The notes beneath the pieces were generated by a model, which worked only from the letters and a program-made list of their open reading frames with translations, was not told where the DNA came from and ran no database searches. The position numbers and the translations under genes were made by a program. A stretch of DNA of 13,438 nucleotides from Treponema sp. GTDB lineage: Bacteria > Spirochaetota > Spirochaetia > Treponematales > Breznakiellaceae. The stretch's first letter is position 1. Each line of letters starts with the position of its first letter. The DNA is taken from positions 1-13,438 of the forward strand of contig JAITEW010000069.1 in NCBI GenBank assembly GCA_031281855.1, read 5' to 3'. This document shows positions 6,327 to 12,881 of the stretch, one piece after another.

Positions 6327-7094
6327 TTATAAACGATTCTTCTCCTGCCCCTCTTCCCCTGTATCGCTGATAAGCCCTGACTGGCAGTAGCTGTACCAGG
6401 AAGTTTCGGAAAAAACCAAATGATCCAGAAAACGGAGGCCCAGGATTTCGGAAGCGGCCTTGAGCCTGGAAGTGATATCGTCATCTTCCCTGGAAGGCCG
6501 GACATCCCCGGAAGGGTGGTTATGGGCGACAGCGACGGCGCTGGCACGGTCCAGGATAGGGTCCGCAAAGACCTCCCGGGGATGGACAATAGTCCGGTTC
6601 ACGAGGCCTATGGTAACAATCCTCGACGCAAGCACTTCATGGGCGCCGTTGAGGGAGATACAGAGGAACCGTTCCTGCCTGCGATCGGCATGGTGGCGGA
6701 TATGCTCGTAGAGATCCTTAGGGCTCTTTATCCTCAGTCCTGAAGACCATTTCCGCCTGCCGAACTCCAGCATAGCCGCAATGGTACAGGCCTTGGATTC
6801 CCCCATGCCTTTAAGGCCGCATAGTTCCGGGACAGAAGGAATCGCCTTTTCCCTGTCCAGCCTGTCCAGAAGATCCCTGGCCAGGTTCATGACATTCCGG
6901 CCCTGGACCCCGGAAACAAGGATCACTGCCAGGAGTTCCTGGTCCGAAAGCGAACCAGGCCCGGCGCTGATAAGCCGTTCCCTGGGCCTCTGCCCCGCAG
7001 GAAGGGAAAGGGGGCCTGGTAAGACAAAATCTTCATCCTTTTCCCGGACCTCTGTCCCCGCCAGGCCGTGATCGTATCGGTATTCGTTTTTCAC
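6327..7094 (-). CDS. radC: RadC family JAB/MPN domain protein
   Basis: The C-terminal half carries a complete JAMM metal-binding signature HxH-x7-S-x2-D (H191, H193, S201, D204 counted from GTG 7094) in AHNHPSGDVRPSREDDD. The N-terminal part has the RadC opening (QRPRERLISAGPGSLSDQELLAVIL) and a helix-hairpin-helix (ELCGLKGMGESKA). RadC proteins are common, but their substrate is unsettled; the old DNA-repair role is not established. The frame is open upstream to 7484, but that part crosses a palindromic repeat and overlaps the divergent lipoprotein gene. GTG 7094 gives 255 residues, close to the family's usual 220-240. No clear Shine-Dalgarno was seen, so the exact start is uncertain. Confidence 0.88.
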   Translation of the reverse strand: MKNEYRYDHGLAGTEVREKDEDFVLPGPLSLPAGQRPRERLISAGPGSLSDQELLAVILVSGVQGRNVMNLARDLLDRLDREKAIPSVPELCGLKGMGESKACTIAAMLEFGRRKWSSGLRIKSPKDLYEHIRHHADRRQERFLCISLNGAHEVLASRIVTIGLVNRTIVHPREVFADPILDRASAVAVAHNHPSGDVRPSREDDDITSRLKAASEILGLRFLDHLVFSETSWYSYCQSGLISDTGEEGQEKNRL

Positions 7095-7133
7095 ACTTTC
7101 ATATACGGCCTCAGGATGAAAATTGCTTTGAAA

Positions 7134-7174
7134 TTGAGGCTGTTCCAAAACTTCGGCTTTTGGAACAAGCTCAA
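7134..7174. repeat. Palindromic repeat element, copy 1 (TGTTCCAAAA family)
   Basis: Arms 7134-7150 and 7158-7174 pair except at two positions, around a 7-nt loop. It lies between the divergent radC and glucosaminidase genes, where a terminator would be out of place. The same sequence, including the asymmetric bases, recurs at 11683-11724, so it is a dispersed element and not a local hairpin. Confidence 0.88.
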
Positions 7175-7233
7175 TTATCCGCTTATATTGTTTTTTGCGC
7201 TTTACTATTTCCCGGAACAGCCGATGGGGTAGT

Positions 7234-7908
7234 ATGAAGAAAATCACAGCATCTATTTTCCTCCTGCCTCTGCTGCAGATCCTGCTTTCCTGCGCCGCAG
7301 GCCCCCAGGTCCGTACCGAAGGGGTTCCCGAAAAAGAACCTGAACGGCCTGTAACCGAACTCGCAACCGGACCAGCCGCTGTTCCGGAACAGCCTGCGCC
7401 GCCGGAAGTACCGGAATACATCATGGGCAGAGGGATGGTCCCTGCCCGGCTCCTGGCGGATTTCCTCATCTCTTCCAATCCCAAAGCCGACCGGGATTTT
7501 ACCGAAGCCCTCGCTGGGCTTTACGTAGGGGAAGCGGGTATAGAAGGGGTAAACCACGACATAGCCTTTGCCCAGATGTGCCTTGAAACCGGGTTCCTGT
7601 CCTACGGGGGCCTGGTAACTGCGGATATGAACAATTTTTGCGGCCTCGGCGCCATTGGGCCTGAGCGGCCTGGGGAACGGTTTTCCGATCCCCTTACAGG
7701 GGTCAGGGCGCATATCCAGCATCTCAAAGGCTACGCCACAGAGGAACCGCTTAAGCAGGAACTGGTGGATCCCCGTTACCGCTGGGTCCGTTACGGCTCT
7801 TCTCCCAGGATAAGCGGCCTTGCAGGGACCTGGGCTTCCGACAAACGCTATGCCGAAAAGATAAACAACATTCTGGAGCGGCTGTACATATTTTCATTTG
7901 ACCGGTAA
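7234..7908 (+). CDS. Lipoprotein with glucosaminidase (GH73-like) domain
   Basis: The 224-residue product has a short signal peptide, MKKITASIFLLPLLQILLSC, with a lipobox LLSC and predicted acylated Cys20. A Pro/Glu-rich linker (about 25-62) follows, then a domain with the hallmarks of endo-beta-N-acetylglucosaminidases of the FlgJ/LytG type: AFAQMCLETGF with candidate catalytic E118, NNFCGLGA (NNxFG-like), and DPLTGVRAHIQHLKGYA. It should cleave or bind peptidoglycan glycan strands from a membrane-anchored position. The frame is open from a TTG at 7195, but ATG 7234 gives a proper signal peptide. The Shine-Dalgarno is only GGGG. The Gfo/Idh/MocA gene follows 29 bp downstream with its own strong Shine-Dalgarno. 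Confidence 0.85.
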   Translation: MKKITASIFLLPLLQILLSCAAGPQVRTEGVPEKEPERPVTELATGPAAVPEQPAPPEVPEYIMGRGMVPARLLADFLISSNPKADRDFTEALAGLYVGEAGIEGVNHDIAFAQMCLETGFLSYGGLVTADMNNFCGLGAIGPERPGERFSDPLTGVRAHIQHLKGYATEEPLKQELVDPRYRWVRYGSSPRISGLAGTWASDKRYAEKINNILERLYIFSFDR

Positions 7909-7937
7909 ATGCGGTATATTCAATATGAGGAGCAACG

Positions 7938-9023
7938 ATGAAAGAGTATAATCTTGCGATAATTGGTTTAGGCGGTATGGGCAACTGGCACCGGGAGCTC
8001 ATTAACGAAGGTACATGGTTCGGCGGCGCCGGTTTTAAGGGGAAGAGCTTTGAGAACCTCAGGGTATGCGGTTCCTATGACATCTCTGAAGCGCGGCAGA
8101 CCTTTGCCGCAGAGCACGGGATTACGCCCTACAAGTCCCTGGACGAACTCCTGGGGGACTCCAAAGTGGACATCGTGCTGGTATCGGTTCCTAACGATCT
8201 GCATAAACCCATGGTGCTGAAGGCCCTTGAGGCTGGGAAAAACGTGGTCTGCGAAAAGCCTGTGGCTCTCAATTCCGGGGAACTGCAAACCATGATAGAC
8301 GCGTCCAAAAAGTGCGGAAAGGTTTTTGTCGTCCACCAGAACCGCCGCTGGGATGAAGACTACCTTACAGTGAAAAAAATACATGATGAAAAAATGCTGG
8401 GCGAGATCTTCCGGATTGAATCCAGGGTCCATGGTTCACGGGGTATACCCGGCGACTGGCGGGGCGAACCGGAACACGGAGGGGGCATGGTTCTGGACTG
8501 GGGGGTTCACATCCTGGATCAGGCGCTGCAGATGATTAAGGGCAAAATCAAAAAGGTTTACGCCACTATCACCCATGTTACCAACGAGCTGGTAGACGAC
8601 GGTTTTTCGGCAGTCCTGACCTTTGATAACGGCATCGAGTACCTCGCTGAGGTAGGAACCAGCAATTTTGTCAACCTCCCGCGCTGGTATGTTCTTGGCC
8701 GGGACGGTTCGGCGGTGATCGAGGATTTTTCCAATAAAGGCAAGGTAGTCCGGGTTACGGACTGGAGCAAAAACGACGCTGTGCCTATCAAAACCGCCGC
8801 AGGGCTGACCAAGACCATGGCCCCCCGTACGGATGAAACTATCAAGGAAGAACCTCTGCCTTGGGTAAAATCGGATATCCGGGATTTCTACCGGAACGTG
8901 ATCGCGGCTATCGAAGGAAAAGAACAGCTCCGGGTGTCCCTGGAATCGGTGATGCGGAACATGCGGCTTATGGAAGCCATCTTTGAATCCGCAAAAACCG
9001 GGAAGCCTGTGGCCTTCGAGTAA
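7938..9023 (+). CDS. Gfo/Idh/MocA family NAD(P)-dependent oxidoreductase
   Basis: The 361-residue enzyme opens with a Rossmann nucleotide-binding motif GLGGMG at residues 11-16. It carries the family's EKPVA motif with K107 and the catalytic-site pair D187/H191 in LDWGVHILD. The C-terminal half is the mixed alpha/beta domain that shapes the sugar site. Relatives oxidise or reduce cyclic polyols and sugars such as inositol or hexoses; the substrate cannot be read from sequence. AGGAG lies 6 nt before ATG 7938. It ends 3 bp from the stop of the convergent lipoprotein gene, with no visible terminator between them. A sugar or inositol catabolism cluster is not present nearby, so the pathway is unknown. 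Confidence 0.93.
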   Translation: MKEYNLAIIGLGGMGNWHRELINEGTWFGGAGFKGKSFENLRVCGSYDISEARQTFAAEHGITPYKSLDELLGDSKVDIVLVSVPNDLHKPMVLKALEAGKNVVCEKPVALNSGELQTMIDASKKCGKVFVVHQNRRWDEDYLTVKKIHDEKMLGEIFRIESRVHGSRGIPGDWRGEPEHGGGMVLDWGVHILDQALQMIKGKIKKVYATITHVTNELVDDGFSAVLTFDNGIEYLAEVGTSNFVNLPRWYVLGRDGSAVIEDFSNKGKVVRVTDWSKNDAVPIKTAAGLTKTMAPRTDETIKEEPLPWVKSDIRDFYRNVIAAIEGKEQLRVSLESVMRNMRLMEAIFESAKTGKPVAFE

Positions 9024-9026
9024 CCC

Positions 9027-10301
9027 CTAACCGCGCTTCCCGATTTCCGCAATTATCCAGCCCCGGGAAAAACGCTGGGCTTCCTGCCAGGATGACGGAA
9101 CGGCGTCCCTTGCCTTAAACGGCAGGGGATCGCTTAACGGGAAACCGTAAAGGGCGAAACCGTCCATAAGGCGCCGGATAAAAGCATTGTCTCCTGTGTA
9201 AGCAATATCCAGGGGTTCAAGCCCCTCCCTTCCCGGCAGGGGATATTCGCCGGGGAAAAGCAGCACATCCAGGAAAGGCGAGGTTATGAACCTGGCGTGA
9301 AGGGGAAGCGCCGGGGTATCCGGAAGGACCAGCAGGCTGGTCTGTTTATTGAAGGTCTGCACATACAGCCCCTCCAGGGCGCCGCGTTCCTGAGCGGCGG
9401 GATCATCCGGGAACGGAAGGTAGACGCCTGGGCCGTCGGGGATCATGGCCTCTATGTTCCGGTCCAGGGCCATCTTCCAGGCTGTCAGAAAAGCGTCCCG
9501 TATTTTGCCGCTATAGCCCTTGGGAACAGGAGCAAAGACCCCTGTTTCCTGAGGAGCCTCGAGTCCGTCCGACTGAGGGGGACCGGGGAGGAAGAACCCC
9601 TTTCCTGAACCGGAAGTAACAATAAGGCCCAGTTCAAAACGCTGGGCTATATTGCTGTTATAAAAAAACTCCTCCCCTCTGGGCGAACCGTACCCCCTGT
9701 CGCCGTTGGCGCCGTTCATGCCGGAGCTCTGGCCGTAAAAATCCAGCACCGCTCCGTGGACGGTAAAAACCCGGTCCTGGGCCATTTCCCGGAGTATTTC
9801 CATGCTCTGGATCGCCAAAATAATCGAAGGGATGCCCCAGGAATTGGGCTGGGGATCCGCGGTCTGCCAGTTTTGTACCCACCCGGAAGGATTGGTTTCC
9901 GGCCAACTGTGGACAAGATCGCCTCCCAGGACGCCTGTAAGGGGCTGGCCCCGGAGCAGGGCGTCCGCATAGGCGTCCTGAAACGATTTGGTAAGAGCCG
10001 CCTTTTCCCCCGGGCTCAGGGATGAAGCCCGGTCCCGGGACTCCCTGGTGATACTCCCCACCCCTGGGGCGGCCTTCAGGACCGGCATAGAGGCAGGCAT
10101 AAAATAGAGGTTTTCAGGAGGGGCATGCTCCAGATTGTCCCCGGCGGCGCCGTCCTTATCCCAGCCGCCGCTCCCGAGGTCCTGAACCTGTTCTTCAGGG
10201 GTCCGGACAGGGGCCCGGGGAGTTGTCCCTGCGCAGGAAACCTGGAAAAAAAAGATCCCCAGAACAAGGAACGCCATAGTGGCATAATACCTATTCATCA
10301 T
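9027..10301 (-). CDS. Lipoprotein of unknown function
   Basis: The 424-residue protein has a signal peptide (MMNRYYATMAFLVLGIFFF) and a relaxed spirochaetal lipobox QVSC with predicted acylated Cys23. The mature part starts with a charged, low-complexity linker (about 24-60). A larger globular region with many Trp, Pro and Gly residues follows. Landmarks are DLVHSWPETNPSGWVQNWQ (about 130-150), HGAVLDFYGQSSGMNGANGDRGYGSPRGEEFFYNS split over about 183-215, and a C-terminal WIIAEIGKRG. I do not recognise the family. It may be spirochaete-specific. No Shine-Dalgarno precedes ATG 10301, and the adjacent promoter predicts a leaderless start; ATG 10298 is an equally placed alternative. It is divergent from the decarboxylase beta gene across 52 bp. 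Confidence 0.85.
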   Translation of the reverse strand: MMNRYYATMAFLVLGIFFFQVSCAGTTPRAPVRTPEEQVQDLGSGGWDKDGAAGDNLEHAPPENLYFMPASMPVLKAAPGVGSITRESRDRASSLSPGEKAALTKSFQDAYADALLRGQPLTGVLGGDLVHSWPETNPSGWVQNWQTADPQPNSWGIPSIILAIQSMEILREMAQDRVFTVHGAVLDFYGQSSGMNGANGDRGYGSPRGEEFFYNSNIAQRFELGLIVTSGSGKGFFLPGPPQSDGLEAPQETGVFAPVPKGYSGKIRDAFLTAWKMALDRNIEAMIPDGPGVYLPFPDDPAAQERGALEGLYVQTFNKQTSLLVLPDTPALPLHARFITSPFLDVLLFPGEYPLPGREGLEPLDIAYTGDNAFIRRLMDGFALYGFPLSDPLPFKARDAVPSSWQEAQRFSRGWIIAEIGKRG

Positions 10302-10307
10302 ACTATA

Positions 10308-10336
10308 ATTTTACTATACTTTTCTAAAATTTCTAA
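10308..10336 (-). promoter_or_regulatory. Predicted leaderless promoter of the unknown lipoprotein
   Basis: Minus strand: TTAGAA (10336-10331), 17-nt spacer, TAAAAT (10313-10308), predicted +1 at 10301, the A of ATG. A competing TATAGT at 10318-10313 would leave a 5-nt leader. Neither leaves room for a Shine-Dalgarno. Confidence 0.4.
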
Positions 10337-10353
10337 GGCTTTGTAGGATAGTT

Positions 10354-11502
10354 ATGCAGGGATTATTTATCGGTTTTAGTTCTTTTACCTGGGATTCGGG
10401 GGTGATGATTCTGGTGGGCCTCGGGCTCATCCTGTTGGCAGTAAAAAAGGAGTACGAGCCCATGCTCCTCTTGCCCATAGGTTTCGGAACGATTCTGGTT
10501 AACCTGCCTCTCCATGCAGTGTGGGAATATTCCGGCGAACCCGGTTTTCTGCAACTGCTTTTCAATGCAGGAATAGCGACGGAACTTTTTCCGGTGCTCA
10601 TTTTCATCGCCGTCGGGGCCATGTGCGACTTCGGCCCTATGTTTAAAAACCCTGTGATGATGTTTTTCGGCGCCGCGGCCCAGTTCGGCATCTTCGCCAC
10701 TATCATCGCAGTAGTGCTCCTGGGTAACGCCGTCCCTGCGCTTGCGGATTTCAGGGACCTCAAAGTGGCCGGCGCTATCGGCATCATAGGCGCCGCAGAC
10801 GGCCCTACGTCCATTTTCGTGGCCACCCGTTTCGCGGCGAAGTACCTGGGGCCGATTTCCGTAGCCGCCTATTCCTATATGGCCCTGGTGCCCCTGATCC
10901 AGCCTCCTGTGATACGGCTTATCACCACGAAACAGGAACGCCGGATAAAGATGACCGCCTTTGACTCGGACATACCCAAAAGCCTGCGCATCGGTTTTCC
11001 CATTATGGTTACCATCATTTCCGGCCTGGCCGCGCCTATCAGCGTTCCCCTTATCGGCTCCCTTATGTTCGGCAATCTGATACGGGAGTGCGGGGTTCTG
11101 GACCGGCTTTCCCATGCGGCCCAAAACGAGCTGGCTAACATTGTAACCATACTCCTTGGGATCACCATCGGTTCCAGCATGAGCGCCGAACGGTTCCTCC
11201 AGCCTGCTACTATTATAATTCTCGCCATGGGCCTGGGGGCTTTTATCTTCGATACCGCAGGGGGCGTTTTCTTCGCCAAATTTCTCAACCTCTTCCTAAA
11301 GGATAAAATCAACCCCATGGTTGGGGCCGCAGGGATCTCGGCGTTCCCTATGAGCGCCAGGGTCATTCAGAAGATGGCTACCGAAGAGGATCCCAATACG
11401 TTTGTAATAATGCACGCGGTCAGCGCCAACGTCTCGGGCCAACTGGGGTCGGTAATCGCAGGCGGCATAGTCCTCGCCTTAGTCCCCCTTCTGGCGGGCT
11501 GA
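10354..11502 (+). CDS. oadB: Na+-translocating decarboxylase beta subunit
   Basis: The 382-residue, highly hydrophobic protein has many membrane segments and the conserved Na+-pump residues of the OadB/MmdB/GcdB family: D149 in GAADGPTSIF, and N320, S329 and R336 in NPMVGAAGISAFPMSAR. Their spacing matches N373, S382 and R389 of Klebsiella OadB. It couples decarboxylation of carboxybiotin to Na+ export across the inner membrane. The length fits the short beta-subunit class. AGGA lies about 6 nt before ATG 10354. A gamma-like gene follows 30 bp downstream in the same frame; no biotin carboxyltransferase (alpha) lies in the window. Which substrate (oxaloacetate, methylmalonyl-CoA or glutaconyl-CoA) is served depends on that missing alpha subunit. 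Confidence 0.93.
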   Translation: MQGLFIGFSSFTWDSGVMILVGLGLILLAVKKEYEPMLLLPIGFGTILVNLPLHAVWEYSGEPGFLQLLFNAGIATELFPVLIFIAVGAMCDFGPMFKNPVMMFFGAAAQFGIFATIIAVVLLGNAVPALADFRDLKVAGAIGIIGAADGPTSIFVATRFAAKYLGPISVAAYSYMALVPLIQPPVIRLITTKQERRIKMTAFDSDIPKSLRIGFPIMVTIISGLAAPISVPLIGSLMFGNLIRECGVLDRLSHAAQNELANIVTILLGITIGSSMSAERFLQPATIIILAMGLGAFIFDTAGGVFFAKFLNLFLKDKINPMVGAAGISAFPMSARVIQKMATEEDPNTFVIMHAVSANVSGQLGSVIAGGIVLALVPLLAG

Positions 11503-11532
11503 GTATTCTTTAGGCAAAGGATCGGCAAGAAC

Positions 11533-11685
11533 ATGGATCGGCTTCTGCAAAACCTAGTCCAAAACGCTTCTACCCTGGAAAAAGGGGTATTTCTTATGGT
11601 TTTCGGTATCCTCTTTGTCTTTATCGTGCAGACAATCTTCTACCTCGCTGTTAAGCTCTGGCCCAGAAAAAAGACAAGAAAATGA
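11533..11685 (+). CDS. Small single-TM protein, OadG-like decarboxylase gamma subunit
   Basis: A 50-residue ORF beginning MDRLLQNLVQNAST, with one membrane helix at about residues 19-43 (GVFLMVFGILFVFIVQTIF) and a basic tail (PRKKTRK). The size, N-out single helix, basic C-terminus and position next to the beta subunit fit the gamma subunit of Na+-pump decarboxylases, which is short and poorly conserved. AAAGGA lies 12 nt upstream, a loose Shine-Dalgarno. It is in the same frame as the beta gene, separated only by its TGA and ten sense codons. The gene's own TGA stop is the first three bases of the palindromic repeat at 11683. The gamma assignment rests on context as much as on sequence. Confidence 0.7.
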   Translation: MDRLLQNLVQNASTLEKGVFLMVFGILFVFIVQTIFYLAVKLWPRKKTRK

Positions 11686-11724
11686 GGCTGTTCCAAAACC
11701 AAACCGGGTTTTGGAACAGGCTCA
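11683..11724. repeat. Palindromic repeat element, copy 2 (TGTTCCAAAA family)
   Basis: Arms 11683-11700 and 11707-11724 pair in 17 of 18 positions around a 6-nt loop. It shares its arms with the copy at 7134-7174. It could act as a terminator for the decarboxylase genes, although no T-tract follows. It provides the TGA stop of the gamma-like gene. Confidence 0.88.
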
Positions 11725-11782
11725 AATAACCTTCGCCCTACGATGGGTCATCCCGTTACATTCCCTCAAAAGAAGGCGATGA

Positions 11783-11830
11783 CCGTCCAGCATGTCCGGA
11801 GGTCCCCCCCCTCTGGGCCCGGCTGGCGGT
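11783..11830 (+). repeat. Diverged copy of the GC-rich element seen at 1288-1332
   Basis: Within this segment, 11810-11830 matches 1312-1332 at 19 of 21 positions, and the preceding 27 bases also align with 1288-1311 allowing a few substitutions and a C-run insertion. Only the right-arm half is present here; no left arm was found upstream. It lies 17 bp before the PilZ promoter. Confidence 0.7.
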
Positions 11831-11847
11831 TTTACCGGTTTACTTCA

Positions 11848-11876
11848 TTGACGTATATAAAAAAGGACCATATAGT
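11848..11876 (+). promoter_or_regulatory. Strong promoter with predicted leaderless start at 11884
   Basis: TTGACG (11848-11853), exactly 17 nt, TATAGT (11871-11876). The predicted +1 is 11883, one base before ATG 11884. The only purine-rich candidate (AAGGA, 11863-11867) lies inside the spacer. Confidence 0.75.
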
Positions 11877-11883
11877 AATAGTA

Positions 11884-12870
11884 ATGGGCATTGTAACAGG
11901 TCAGAAAATTACTGTATATTACGAACGGTTTAAGGCGATAGATGTCACTTTTACCAAAGAGATAATCCAGGTTACAGGGCTTATTACCAACCAGGTCTAT
12001 CTCAAATGCGTAGGGGATTTTTGGCCCTGTGTTATCTATTCATCTTCCTTCCAGGGAGCGAGGATCGTCGCGAACATAAAGTCCGGAATACTGCAAAAGC
12101 TGGAACAGGCTAACAATATGGTAAGCCTCAGACTCTGCTTCAAAAACCCCGACACCGGCAACCCGGTAACCTTTTTTGTTACCACCAAATCCATAGGGTA
12201 CGTTCCCTATGGCGGTTCAAAGGATGCGGCCCTTTTCACGCTCCAGTTTACCCAGAGGCCGCCGGACGATCTCATTGAAATAATGGGGAGGATCCTGGAC
12301 GCCAATGTGAATTCCGCAAAACGGCGGGAAGAACGCATCGGTATAACCCCGGATTCCGCCAGGAAGCTCAACCTGCTTTCCAAAGAAAGCGCCGTTTTTA
12401 TCCAGGGCGTTCCCAGGCGCTGTATACTCCGGGATATTTCCTTTTCAGGCGCCAAACTCATCATGATGGGGGTCGCGAAATTCCTGGTAGAAAAGGACGC
12501 CGCGCTGCGGATGGATTTTGACGATCCCAGGGAGAGTTTTCTCCTTAAAGGGAAATTTATACGTTCCGAAGCGGTGGAAGGCAGAAAGGATCTGGTCGCC
12601 GTGGCGGTGCTCTTTGATGAAACCATCATCCCTATGGGGTATAAAATCAGGCTCAACGATTTTCTGACCCAGGTCCGGGCAGGGGAGCGGGGAACCGAAG
12701 AGGAAGCCGCCCAGGTGCGGAAGCCCGCAGGCCCCCAAGCGGCGGCGCCGAAACCCGAACCGCCGCCGAAGCCCGAACCGCCGGAAGAGAACGCCGCAGC
12801 AGGGGAAGAACAAGGGGCCGCTGTGGGGTCTGCGGATTTCAGCCTTGATATACCAGGCAGTTCCGGTTAG
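11884..12870 (+). CDS. PlzA-like two-domain PilZ protein, c-di-GMP receptor
   Basis: The 328-residue protein has an N-terminal beta-rich domain (about 1-95) of the PilZ-like type found with PilZ in Borrelia PlzA and treponemes. The canonical PilZ domain follows (about 140-250), with RxxxR as R147-R-E-E-R151 and DxSxxG as D184-I-S-F-S-G189. The tail from about residue 273 is Pro/Ala/Glu-rich (PKPEPPPKPEPPEE) and probably disordered. It should bind cyclic di-GMP; in related spirochaetes such proteins affect motility and virulence. Start choice: the frame is open from 11743, but the first 47 codons run through a repeat element, and MGIVTGQKITVYYERF opens the domain directly after a TTGACG-N17-TATAGT promoter. 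The TPR gene follows after 11 bp, so they are likely co-transcribed. Confidence 0.85.
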   Translation: MGIVTGQKITVYYERFKAIDVTFTKEIIQVTGLITNQVYLKCVGDFWPCVIYSSSFQGARIVANIKSGILQKLEQANNMVSLRLCFKNPDTGNPVTFFVTTKSIGYVPYGGSKDAALFTLQFTQRPPDDLIEIMGRILDANVNSAKRREERIGITPDSARKLNLLSKESAVFIQGVPRRCILRDISFSGAKLIMMGVAKFLVEKDAALRMDFDDPRESFLLKGKFIRSEAVEGRKDLVAVAVLFDETIIPMGYKIRLNDFLTQVRAGERGTEEEAAQVRKPAGPQAAAPKPEPPPKPEPPEENAAAGEEQGAAVGSADFSLDIPGSSG

Positions 12871-12881
12871 CCTATACCGTA

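Noticed and set aside
7095..7484. Long N-terminal extension of RadC
   Set aside because: It runs through the palindromic repeat and is antisense to the glucosaminidase lipoprotein; RadC homology starts well after GTG 7094.
9024..9026. Bidirectional terminator between the convergent oxidoreductase and lipoprotein genes
   Set aside because: Only 3 bp separate the stops, and no hairpin with a T-tract was seen on either side.
10363..11366. Two long minus-strand open frames opposite the decarboxylase beta gene
   Set aside because: They are shadows of a GC-rich membrane-protein gene whose plus-strand product has all family motifs.
11743..11883. Upstream start for the PlzA-like protein
   Set aside because: These 47 codons overlap the GC-rich repeat and the promoter; domain homology starts at ATG 11884.
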